This document shows positions 9,047 to 15,355 of a stretch of DNA of 23,886 nucleotides, piece after piece (position 1 is the stretch's first letter; each line of letters starts with the position of its first letter). Below the pieces are notes generated by a model, which saw only the letters and a program-made list of their open reading frames with translations, was not told where the DNA came from and searched no databases. This stretch comes from Treponema sp. UBA3862 (lineage in GTDB: Bacteria; Spirochaetota; Spirochaetia; Treponematales; Treponemataceae). Position numbers and translations under genes: made by a program. The DNA lies in the NCBI GenBank assembly GCA_002392405.1, contig DGGY01000029.1:1-23886 (forward strand), read 5' to 3'.

Positions 9047-10231
9047 CTATGCCTCCAGAGCTTCTTCTTTATTTTTTTTACCTTTAACGAAAATCGCCTT
9101 TGTATTCGGCTGGATTACAAAATCATCAGCAGGAACTAAAAGCGGATCATTACTTTTAAGGGTTTTAATTTTTTTAAGGTTGCCGATTATCTTTTTTACA
9201 TCAGGATTTTTCTGTGCCTCACGAAGAGCATCCTGGCGGCGCAGATAAAAGTTACCCGTATTCTGCAAAAGCCCGATTAATACTGAACCAGTTGCAAAGA
9301 AACTTCTGAATTCACCGTAAGTCTTTCCGATATAGGAAGACGGAATGTCTTCAATAAGGATTCCTGAATCAGCATCATCGCCGATAAGTTCACGGATAAC
9401 ATTAGAATAGCCCATTCCGCTTGAAGCTGTTGCCAGAAGGGAATGCTCGTATTCACTGGTAAGTATTATTTCGTCACAATGAGCCATTTCAAGGTGATTC
9501 TGGAATTTTGAATCATAAAGCTCAGCGGCAACATAAAGTTTAGGATTAAGGCTTTTCATTGTAAGGACGGCAAGAACTGTACGGCTGTCCATTTCCATCT
9601 GAGAATAATTTTTAGAACGGTCAGAAATAATTAAAACGCGTTCAGCTTCTTTTATGAGGGCACGGTTTAAGGTTTCCTCTTCGCTGAAATCGCCTGAAAC
9701 ATACTGCAGATCCTTAAAGCGCGGAAGGTTTCTGATCTGTTCGATATTTTCAGAAGCGGCATCATTTACAAGAACAATCATGTCAGGAGAAATATCAGGA
9801 TTTGAGCGGAGAACGGTATCAAGAATTCTTTCAAAACCGTCCCTGTATCCGCAAAGTAAAAAATGGCCCTTTAAGTTTTTCAATTTTTTTAACCCCTTGT
9901 TCTTTTTGAGCTGAATATCCATAAAAACGGAAGCGATTTTACCCGTAATTGTACTGAAAAGTAAGATGCCGGCCATAAGGATAATAAAACTGCAGGCACG
10001 ACCGACAGTAGTTACGACACAAATATCATAGTAACCGGCAACAAAAGCAATTAAGAAGTTCCAGATGCTGTCCCCGTAATTTTCCATTGTAACACCGGCT
10101 TCAAAGCGGTAAACAACGTCGATTAAAATTATCATGAGTGCTATAAAAGCAATCACAATGTATGTGAGGGGACTTTTTAATACTGAAAGAGAAAGACGCC
10201 TGAACGAACGGAAAAATGACTTTTTTGACAT
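9047..10231 (-). CDS. Two-TM ion channel with RCK/TrkA-N domain and altered pore filter
   Basis: Membrane protein of 394 residues with the layout of MthK-like channels: TM1 (about 22-41), a re-entrant pore, TM2 (about 79-104), then a cytoplasmic RCK Rossmann domain starting HFLLCGYRDGFERIL (about 123) and a C-terminal RCK_C-like part (about 290-390). Aligning the pore to GYGDIVPVTTLGR-type sequences puts GYYDICVVTTVGR in register, so the K+ filter TVGYGD is replaced by VAGYYD. The second filter Gly is a Tyr, which makes ordinary K+ selectivity doubtful. The RCK fold could still bind a ligand. The gene is paired with a cNMP-binding protein directly downstream. No good Shine-Dalgarno precedes the ATG. 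The promoter overlaps the tonB stop codon. Confidence 0.82.
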   Translation of the reverse strand: MSKKSFFRSFRRLSLSVLKSPLTYIVIAFIALMIILIDVVYRFEAGVTMENYGDSIWNFLIAFVAGYYDICVVTTVGRACSFIILMAGILLFSTITGKIASVFMDIQLKKNKGLKKLKNLKGHFLLCGYRDGFERILDTVLRSNPDISPDMIVLVNDAASENIEQIRNLPRFKDLQYVSGDFSEEETLNRALIKEAERVLIISDRSKNYSQMEMDSRTVLAVLTMKSLNPKLYVAAELYDSKFQNHLEMAHCDEIILTSEYEHSLLATASSGMGYSNVIRELIGDDADSGILIEDIPSSYIGKTYGEFRSFFATGSVLIGLLQNTGNFYLRRQDALREAQKNPDVKKIIGNLKKIKTLKSNDPLLVPADDFVIQPNTKAIFVKGKKNKEEALEA

Positions 10232-10242
10232 AATTGATTTTT

Positions 10243-10256
10243 TGTCGTAAACGACA
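10243..10256. promoter_or_regulatory. 14-bp palindrome at the channel promoter start site
   Basis: TGTCGTAAACGACA is a perfect inverted repeat around a 2-base centre. It lies 6 bp downstream of the -10 hexamer, covering the expected +1 to +14. The position suits a repressor operator. As an RNA the loop would be too tight to be stable. Confidence 0.4.
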
Positions 10257-10262
10257 GTTCAG

Positions 10263-10291
10263 ATTATAACACAAAAAAGTATCTAATTCAA
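10263..10291 (-). promoter_or_regulatory. Strong sigma-70-type promoter for the channel/cNMP-binding operon
   Basis: Minus-strand TTGAAT, a 17-bp spacer, and a perfect TATAAT. The -35 overlaps the last two codons of tonB, so the channel operon has its own promoter despite the short gap. Confidence 0.72.
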
Positions 10292-10882
10292 AGTGAACCT
10301 CACAGGATACCTGTAGCGTACTGCGACATTTTTGCCGTTTGCCATTGCGGGAATGCACTTAATTCCTTCAAGCGCTTTTACCGCTGCTTCTGCAAAACCG
10401 TGGCCAGGGTCTTTTAAGACCTTTATTTTTTTTACGGCTCCGCTACTGTCAATAAAGAGTTCTAAGTAAACTACCGCTTCTATTCCCTGCTTTAAGGCCA
10501 TGGGAGGATAAACTATGCGGGAAAGAATCTGGTTTCCCGGGATTACCGGCACACTCGAAATCTTATGCTGCGGAAGATAAACTGTTTCTTCCTGTTTTAC
10601 GACCTCTTTTTCTGTCTCAACTATTTTTTCTGATGCTTTTTCCTGATTTACAACTTCAATTTTTTCCTGTACTTTCGGCGGCTCTTTATATTCACTTATA
10701 TCAACCAGCTTAAAAACATCTGCATCGCGGAAATCAACTGTTTCTAAGGCTTCTTCCGTACCCCGTAAACTGAAAGCAAAAATCAGGATTATATGAAGGA
10801 CAAGCACAAATGCAAAAAGAAAAGGACGGGCAAACGAAGAATATTTTATGACTTTTGAAACTATTTTTTCACTCATTTTCAT
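10283..10882 (-). CDS. tonB: TonB family energy-transducing protein
   Basis: Periplasm-spanning protein that carries energy from ExbB/ExbD to outer-membrane receptors. The 199 residues show the classic layout: an N-terminal anchor helix (about 19-38, PFLFAFVLVLHIILIFAFSL), a Glu/Lys/Val-rich extended linker (about 60-110), and a C-terminal TonB domain (about 115-199) with RIVYPPMALKQGIEAVVYLE and DPGHGFAEAAVKAL. The linker has relatively few Pro residues compared with enterobacterial TonB. It is the last gene of exbB-exbD-exbD-tonB, 14 bp after exbD2. A GAGG sits seven bases before the first ATG. The TonB-dependent receptor just upstream of exbB is its likely partner. Confidence 0.92.
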   Translation of the reverse strand: MKMSEKIVSKVIKYSSFARPFLFAFVLVLHIILIFAFSLRGTEEALETVDFRDADVFKLVDISEYKEPPKVQEKIEVVNQEKASEKIVETEKEVVKQEETVYLPQHKISSVPVIPGNQILSRIVYPPMALKQGIEAVVYLELFIDSSGAVKKIKVLKDPGHGFAEAAVKALEGIKCIPAMANGKNVAVRYRYPVRFTLN

Positions 10883-10896
10883 TTATCCCCCTCAGG

Positions 10897-11304
10897 CTAA
10901 TTTTGAACATCTTTAACGACAAAACTTACAACACGATGCTGCAGGGTCTGTAAAACACTGACAGCCGCATTCACATATTTATACGGAGTATCCCTGTCTG
11001 CAATTATATGGATTCTCACCCCGGGATTAGCGGTAACAGCTTTTACAATTGCATTTTCAAGGCTGTTTGTATCGAGAACTTCCCCGTCTGCAGAAATGAT
11101 TCCGTTTTTCTGAATCCAGATTTCAAAGTTACTGTCTGCCTGGGTACGCTCCGTTACAAAACTTTCTGAATATTCAATCTTTTCTTCATATCGCTGGTTC
11201 ATAAGCGAAATGAGCATGATGAAAATTAAAAGCAGGAATCCTATATCTGACATAGATGAAGTTGTAATCGAAGGATTTCTTCTCTTTTTTTTAATGTTGA
11301 CCAT
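10897..11304 (-). CDS. exbD: ExbD/TolR family protein (second copy)
   Basis: 135-residue inner-membrane subunit of the proton-driven Ton motor. One N-terminal helix follows a basic cytoplasmic stretch. The helix begins SMSDIGFLLLIFIMLISL, keeping the Asp that carries protons in the family. The C-terminal periplasmic domain (about 55-135) has the expected alternating pattern. It follows the first exbD by 11 bp. The two ExbD proteins differ greatly outside the helix, so they probably form a mixed assembly or act with different partners. Its start is preceded by a GGGGG run. Confidence 0.9.
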   Translation of the reverse strand: MVNIKKKRRNPSITTSSMSDIGFLLLIFIMLISLMNQRYEEKIEYSESFVTERTQADSNFEIWIQKNGIISADGEVLDTNSLENAIVKAVTANPGVRIHIIADRDTPYKYVNAAVSVLQTLQHRVVSFVVKDVQN

Positions 11305-11315
11305 TTTTCCCCCAG

Positions 11316-11717
11316 TTACCGCGCCATGCGGAAAGAAAAGTTTTCGACTTTCTGCCCTTTCACATCTGCAATCACATTTACAACACTCTGATAAGGTGCA
11401 TTTTCATCTATTGTCAGAAGGAAGGTCATATTCGGCCACTTTTTAAGTTTTTCTGCCACCTTACCCTGCAATTCCTCTTCTGCAATTTTTTTTCCGTCAA
11501 GAATTATAGAACCGTCTGACAGAAGGCTGCACTTTATGATGTCATCCACGTTCACAACAACAGGCTTTTCTTTTGAAGGAAGATTTAAAAGAAAACCTTT
11601 ATTTACATTAAAACCTGCAATTACGATAAAGAAAATTATCAGCAGAAATGAAAGATCGTTTAATGAACCTGAACTTCCTGCGTCTTCAACATTATGCCGT
11701 ATGAATCTTTTTATCAT
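11316..11717 (-). CDS. exbD: ExbD/TolR family protein (first copy)
   Basis: 133-residue ExbD homologue. The membrane helix SLNDLSFLLIIFFIVIAGF (about 18-37) retains the conserved Asp. The periplasmic part includes LNLPSKEKPVVVNV and DGSIILDGKKI, typical of the family. The gene overlaps the end of exbB by 26 bp in a different frame, implying tight translational coupling. A second, divergent exbD follows. Pairs of exbD genes occur in several phyla with Ton systems. Confidence 0.91.
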   Translation of the reverse strand: MIKRFIRHNVEDAGSSGSLNDLSFLLIIFFIVIAGFNVNKGFLLNLPSKEKPVVVNVDDIIKCSLLSDGSIILDGKKIAEEELQGKVAEKLKKWPNMTFLLTIDENAPYQSVVNVIADVKGQKVENFSFRMAR

Positions 11718-12366
11718 TTTTCACACCGCCTTCATCATCATCAAAATCATCTTCAATAAGAATAGAAACGAGGTCATTTATGCCCTTTGAAGTTTCTGCG
11801 GCAAAAGTATCTACTTTCTGAATCAGAAGATTATAGGCAACAAGGGCGATGATAGCGATTATAAGACCGAATACTGTTGTAATGAGGGCTTCATAAATAC
11901 CGCCTGCAACAAGCTGTGCGTTTACATCCGTTGCCTGAGCGATTGACTGAAAGGCACCGATCATTCCTGAAACTGTTCCCAGAAATCCTGTAAGCGGCGC
12001 AAGTGAAGAAAGAGCAGTAAGATAATTGAAACCGTTTTCCATGCGGCGAAGTCTTTCCTGTGCCTCACCTTCAGCAGCCCTCTCCATTCTTGCCTCACCG
12101 TATTTTGCATTCTGGAGAAGAACAAGAAAGATTGAAGCTGCAGTTTCTTTACGTGAACAGCCTGAAAGAATTTCAATGGCTGTATCAGCCCTTCCCTGTT
12201 TTAAGTAAGCGGCAATTTTTTCTTTTAACGGAATAACCTTACAGTTATGCCATGAAAGATAAATACAGCGTTCAATGACGATTGCAATTGTAGCAACTGA
12301 AAAAGCAAGCAGAACCCACATGAAAGGTCCGCCAAGTTTGAATAATTCAATTAAACTGAAACTCAT
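11692..12366 (-). CDS. exbB: ExbB/TolQ/MotA family proton channel protein
   Basis: Inner-membrane pentamer-forming subunit that powers TonB. The 224 residues contain three helices: about 14-36, 115-140 and 162-184. The conserved block SLAPLTGFLGTVSGMIGAF (about 121-139) is diagnostic, and the large cytoplasmic loop lies between helices 1 and 2. The start has GGAG nine bases upstream. It opens the exbB-exbD-exbD-tonB operon. The leader is long (about 180 bases) if transcription starts at the ECF-type promoter at 12551-12577, and it would contain the palindromic repeat at 12414-12506. TolQ is an alternative name, but tonB and a receptor nearby favour ExbB. Confidence 0.93.
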   Translation of the reverse strand: MSFSLIELFKLGGPFMWVLLAFSVATIAIVIERCIYLSWHNCKVIPLKEKIAAYLKQGRADTAIEILSGCSRKETAASIFLVLLQNAKYGEARMERAAEGEAQERLRRMENGFNYLTALSSLAPLTGFLGTVSGMIGAFQSIAQATDVNAQLVAGGIYEALITTVFGLIIAIIALVAYNLLIQKVDTFAAETSKGINDLVSILIEDDFDDDEGGVKNDKKIHTA

Positions 12367-12413
12367 ATAATTAGACTCCTTTATTTATATTGAATGTAAA
12401 TTGATTTACTGGA

Positions 12414-12506
12414 AATCAACTCCCAGCGGGAACCACGTCACGAAAAAAGGCTTCGACCTGCGGTCTGCAGAATTTTTTTCGTGCCGGAACCCCGCTTCCG
12501 TTGATT
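12414..12506. repeat. Palindromic intergenic repeat, copy A
   Basis: A 93-bp element that is an imperfect inverted repeat of itself: outer arms AATCAAC and GTTGATT, inner arms containing AGCGGGAACC and GGAACCCCGCT, and ACGAAAAAA facing TTTTTTCGT. It shares a 34-bp identical stretch (about 12467-12500) with copy B at 15245-15344, in opposite orientation. The outer arms differ between the copies yet stay self-complementary in each. It lies in the presumed exbB leader. It looks like a MITE- or REP-type element with no coding capacity. Confidence 0.8.
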
Positions 12507-12550
12507 AAATACTCTTATAGTGCATTCAACAATCTGTGTTCTTCTTATAA

Positions 12551-12577
12551 GACACTTATCAGTCAAAAAAGTGTCAC
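12551..12577 (-). promoter_or_regulatory. Putative ECF-sigma promoter for exbB-exbD-exbD-tonB
   Basis: Minus strand: GTGACA, 16 bp, GTGTCTTA. It matches the elements before the sigma gene and the receptor in both boxes and spacing, and has a T-tract right after the -35 like the sigma-gene copy. It points at exbB, about 185 bp away. Confidence 0.65.
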
Positions 12578-12581
12578 TTTT

Positions 12582-12614
12582 CTTCCCGCGTTCGCGCACT
12601 GTTCCCGCAGGAAG
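12582..12614 (-). terminator. Hairpin after the TonB-dependent receptor gene (possible terminator)
   Basis: CTTCCTGCG pairs with CGCGGGAAG (nine pairs, one G-U) around a 15-base loop, 38 bp after the receptor stop. The T-run is displaced by about 11 bases, so termination is uncertain. It lies just upstream of the exbB promoter. Confidence 0.35.
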
Positions 12615-12652
12615 CATATTTTTACATCATTCAATTCCAGAGTTTATTCTTC

Positions 12653-15175
12653 TTAGAACTTCATCTTAAAACCCAGAGACGGGATCGGAATTCCAAGACT
12701 GTAATCCGCCTGATCATCAATTTCACTTGATTTTCCTGTGTAACTGTTAAATGTTTCGTCTGCCTTCTGCGGAATGAAGTTTAAATCCTGGAGGGCAAAA
12801 TAAAACTCATAGCTGCGTTTTTCATTTGAAGACTTCCACTGTTTTGCTATGCGAAGGTCAATAGGACAGGTAAGGTTGGTACGCAGGGTATCGCTGTAAT
12901 ATGAGCTTCTTGTATAGCGCTGGATTACAGTTCCGTCATCCAGACGGCTTGCATAACATACGATGTCACCTTTTTTAGAGTCAGGAGTTCCTGTTGCAAA
13001 GGTTGCCTTGACCGTAAATACCCAGCCGGCGCCAAAATGCCAGTTGCTTACGAGGTTTGCAGTGTGGAAACGGTGATAATACGGATAAAACCATTCATCA
13101 AGAGGTGAACCGTACATACATTCTGCATATTCGTCTGCTGCTATTCCTGCAGGATTATAGAGACGAGAGTTTATAAATGAATAGGAAAGATAGCCGTCCC
13201 ATTTTTTTCCAGTTTTATTTTCGATTAAAGCGTCAAGGCCAAATGCATAACCTTTTCCGTTTGATTTTGCATGCATTGAAACATCTTCATAATTTGAAGA
13301 GGCATCAACTGATTCATAGACATAAATTCTCGAAAGATAATGCTTGTAGTATGACTCAAGCTTAAATTTCCAGCCGCCTTCAAGGGAGGCATCTGCACCG
13401 ATTACTCCCATAAGGGAACGGTTTGTGTGCATGTCAAAATCTTTAAGTCCCATATCTTTTGTAAGAATCATGGTTTCCCGGGGGATTGAAGAGAAAAGTC
13501 CTGCCCCGATAGTAATTCCTGCTTTTTCAAGTTTTCCCTTATCGCGCCATGGAGTTAATGTTACACTCGCCCTCGGACTTACATCAGGAAGAAAAAAGAG
13601 GCTGTAATCATTTTCTGAATTAACAATGTTTACGATTTCAGCACGTACCCCTGCCTCTGACTGAAAAAAGTCGTTTTCTTTACCGTAATTCCAGCAAAGA
13701 AAGATTGAATGATCGAAAATACGGTTACCGTCATTTACGCTGTCAAAAGTAACTTTTTTAAAGTAATGTTCATCCCCAATTTCAATATCAGTCCAGCCGC
13801 TCATTCTTTCTGTTGTGTCTGCAGTAGAAAGCACTTCATCAATTCCGGCTGCAAGATGATTGTTTTCGTTTAATTCAAGCTCAGTTTCAAGTCTTCCCGT
13901 TACAAGATGGCTTTTGATTTTTTCTTCAGAACTTGAAGTCAGGTCTGGAAGAGTATATGTTCCGCCGTAGGTAACTTCTGAAAAAGCTGAGCCGAATTTA
14001 TCAACAAACTCGTCGTTATATGCAACGGTTCCGTTTTCACTCATAGTCATTCCAAGGTCTTCGTACATTCCGTTATAGGAAAGAAGGCCCTGGAAAAAGA
14101 GCCTGTCAGAAGCAAGATATTTGACCTTAACGCCTGCAAGGGCCTGATAAATGTCATAGTCAAAAACGGCACGGGTTGTAATGCCGTCAGTTGTTTCACT
14201 CTGATCAATTCCAAGACCGTCGCTTCCTAAAAAGCCTGTCACGCTGACATCAAATTCAGGTCGAGGCGTAAGATTTGTCTTAAAGAAAAAATCACGGATA
14301 TAAGGTGCCTGAGTAATTGAATCAAGTGCATGGCTTCCGCTCTTTTTTACAGCCCAGACAAAAGGGTCAAGATATGTAAGGTGAGTTCCTAAAATCATAC
14401 CGCCCGTATCTTTACCGAAAGGTACCTGAACAAAGGCATCAGCACAGGTTGTAGAAAGATTTAAGTTCACATGATAATTTTCAAAATCAGGCTTTATTGT
14501 TGAAGCGTCGATAATTCCGGATGAGCCGCGGCCGAATTTAGCAGAAAATACGCCGTTTGAAAGCTGCATTGAATCAATCATGGCAGGATTAAAAATCGAA
14601 ACTCCCCCGCCCCAGTGATAAGGATAAATCGTGCACATTCCGTCAAGGAAGAATGCCAGTTCCCTCGGCTCCCCGCCGCGAACAGAAGGCTCGCTTCCCC
14701 ACGAACTTCCGCCAAAGGAAACGCCCGGCAGGGTACGCACTGAAGACATACAGTCTTCAACAAGGCCAACGTTTGCGGTAGTATGCATTTCTTCTTTTGT
14801 AATTACTGTTGAAACCCCTGTCTTTTCCCCGGCTTTTTCAGGGGCGCGGCGGTTTACTACAAGTTCTTTTCCTTCAACTACACCGGCAATCATCATGGAA
14901 GCAGAGAGTTCTGTATCAGCTGAAGAAACCTTTACTGTCTGCTCATTATAACCCGGCAAAGTAAGGACAAGTTCTCCGTCTGTAAGTGAATCCGGAAGAT
15001 TTAACAATGCACTTCCGTCCTCATCTGTTACAGAAAAAACCTTAGAATCACTTTTTAAAGTAACTTTAACTCCTTCAAGCGGGAATTCAAGTTCTTTGTC
15101 AGCAACAGTGATTTTAATCTGACCGGCAGAACAAAGCGCCGGCAGTAAAAAAAGAATAAAAAGTAACTTTTTCAT
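12653..15175 (-). CDS. TonB-dependent outer-membrane receptor with N-terminal carboxypeptidase-regulatory-like domain
   Basis: Outer-membrane gated beta-barrel of 840 residues. A signal peptide (MKKLLFILFLLPALCSA) precedes a beta-sandwich of the carboxypeptidase-regulatory type (about 19-98, with VTDEDGSALLNLP). A candidate TonB box, ELVVNRR, sits at 104-110. The plug (about 119-228) has SSVRTLPGVSFGG, EPSVRGGEPRELAFFLDGM and AKFGRGSSGIID. The rest is barrel-like with alternating strands and ends in Phe (FKMKF), as expected for outer-membrane insertion. The substrate cannot be read from sequence; no cobalamin riboswitch or Fur box was seen upstream. An ECF-type promoter and a hairpin that would mask its Shine-Dalgarno precede it. 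It is bracketed by two inverted palindromic repeats and lies next to its likely energisers. Confidence 0.9.
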   Translation of the reverse strand: MKKLLFILFLLPALCSAGQIKITVADKELEFPLEGVKVTLKSDSKVFSVTDEDGSALLNLPDSLTDGELVLTLPGYNEQTVKVSSADTELSASMMIAGVVEGKELVVNRRAPEKAGEKTGVSTVITKEEMHTTANVGLVEDCMSSVRTLPGVSFGGSSWGSEPSVRGGEPRELAFFLDGMCTIYPYHWGGGVSIFNPAMIDSMQLSNGVFSAKFGRGSSGIIDASTIKPDFENYHVNLNLSTTCADAFVQVPFGKDTGGMILGTHLTYLDPFVWAVKKSGSHALDSITQAPYIRDFFFKTNLTPRPEFDVSVTGFLGSDGLGIDQSETTDGITTRAVFDYDIYQALAGVKVKYLASDRLFFQGLLSYNGMYEDLGMTMSENGTVAYNDEFVDKFGSAFSEVTYGGTYTLPDLTSSSEEKIKSHLVTGRLETELELNENNHLAAGIDEVLSTADTTERMSGWTDIEIGDEHYFKKVTFDSVNDGNRIFDHSIFLCWNYGKENDFFQSEAGVRAEIVNIVNSENDYSLFFLPDVSPRASVTLTPWRDKGKLEKAGITIGAGLFSSIPRETMILTKDMGLKDFDMHTNRSLMGVIGADASLEGGWKFKLESYYKHYLSRIYVYESVDASSNYEDVSMHAKSNGKGYAFGLDALIENKTGKKWDGYLSYSFINSRLYNPAGIAADEYAECMYGSPLDEWFYPYYHRFHTANLVSNWHFGAGWVFTVKATFATGTPDSKKGDIVCYASRLDDGTVIQRYTRSSYYSDTLRTNLTCPIDLRIAKQWKSSNEKRSYEFYFALQDLNFIPQKADETFNSYTGKSSEIDDQADYSLGIPIPSLGFKMKF

Positions 15176-15182
15176 TTAAAAA

Positions 15183-15212
15183 CCTCTTCAGGGATTTAGA
15201 CACCTGAAGAGG
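15183..15212 (-). promoter_or_regulatory. Hairpin masking the receptor Shine-Dalgarno
   Basis: CCTCTTCAGG and CCTGAAGAGG form perfect 10-bp arms around a 10-base loop, followed on the transcribed strand by TTTTT and then AAATG. The 3' arm contains the GAGG Shine-Dalgarno of the receptor. Read-through RNA from upstream would fold it, terminating or blocking translation. RNA started at the promoter overlapping the 5' arm would lack that arm. Confidence 0.65.
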
Positions 15213-15225
15213 GAATGAATGTTAC
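15199..15225 (-). promoter_or_regulatory. Putative ECF-sigma promoter for the TonB-dependent receptor
   Basis: Minus strand: GTAACA, 16 bp, GTGTCTAA. It has the same boxes (one base different in the -35) and spacing as the elements before the sigma gene and exbB. The start site would fall about 17 bases before the ATG. Confidence 0.62.
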
Positions 15226-15244
15226 TTTTATGTATGAAAAATTT

Positions 15245-15344
15245 AAAAAACAGCGGAAGCGGGGTTCCGGCACGAAAAAAATTCTGCACAAGCGAAGCGC
15301 GGAAGCCTTTTTTCGGGACGGGTTCCCGCTGGGAGCTGTTTTTT
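15245..15344. repeat. Palindromic intergenic repeat, copy B
   Basis: A 100-bp imperfect palindrome with outer arms AAAAAACAGC and GCTGTTTTTT. It is the inverted counterpart of copy A at 12414-12506. It starts 11 bp after the caspase-like gene stop and ends in T-runs on both strands, so it could act as a bidirectional terminator between that gene and the receptor. Confidence 0.8.
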
Positions 15345-15355
15345 TATTTTTATGC

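Noticed and set aside
15176..15355. Cobalamin riboswitch or Fur box before the TonB-dependent receptor
   Set aside because: Looked for, because such receptors often have one. The leader is too short and no matching conserved sequence is present.
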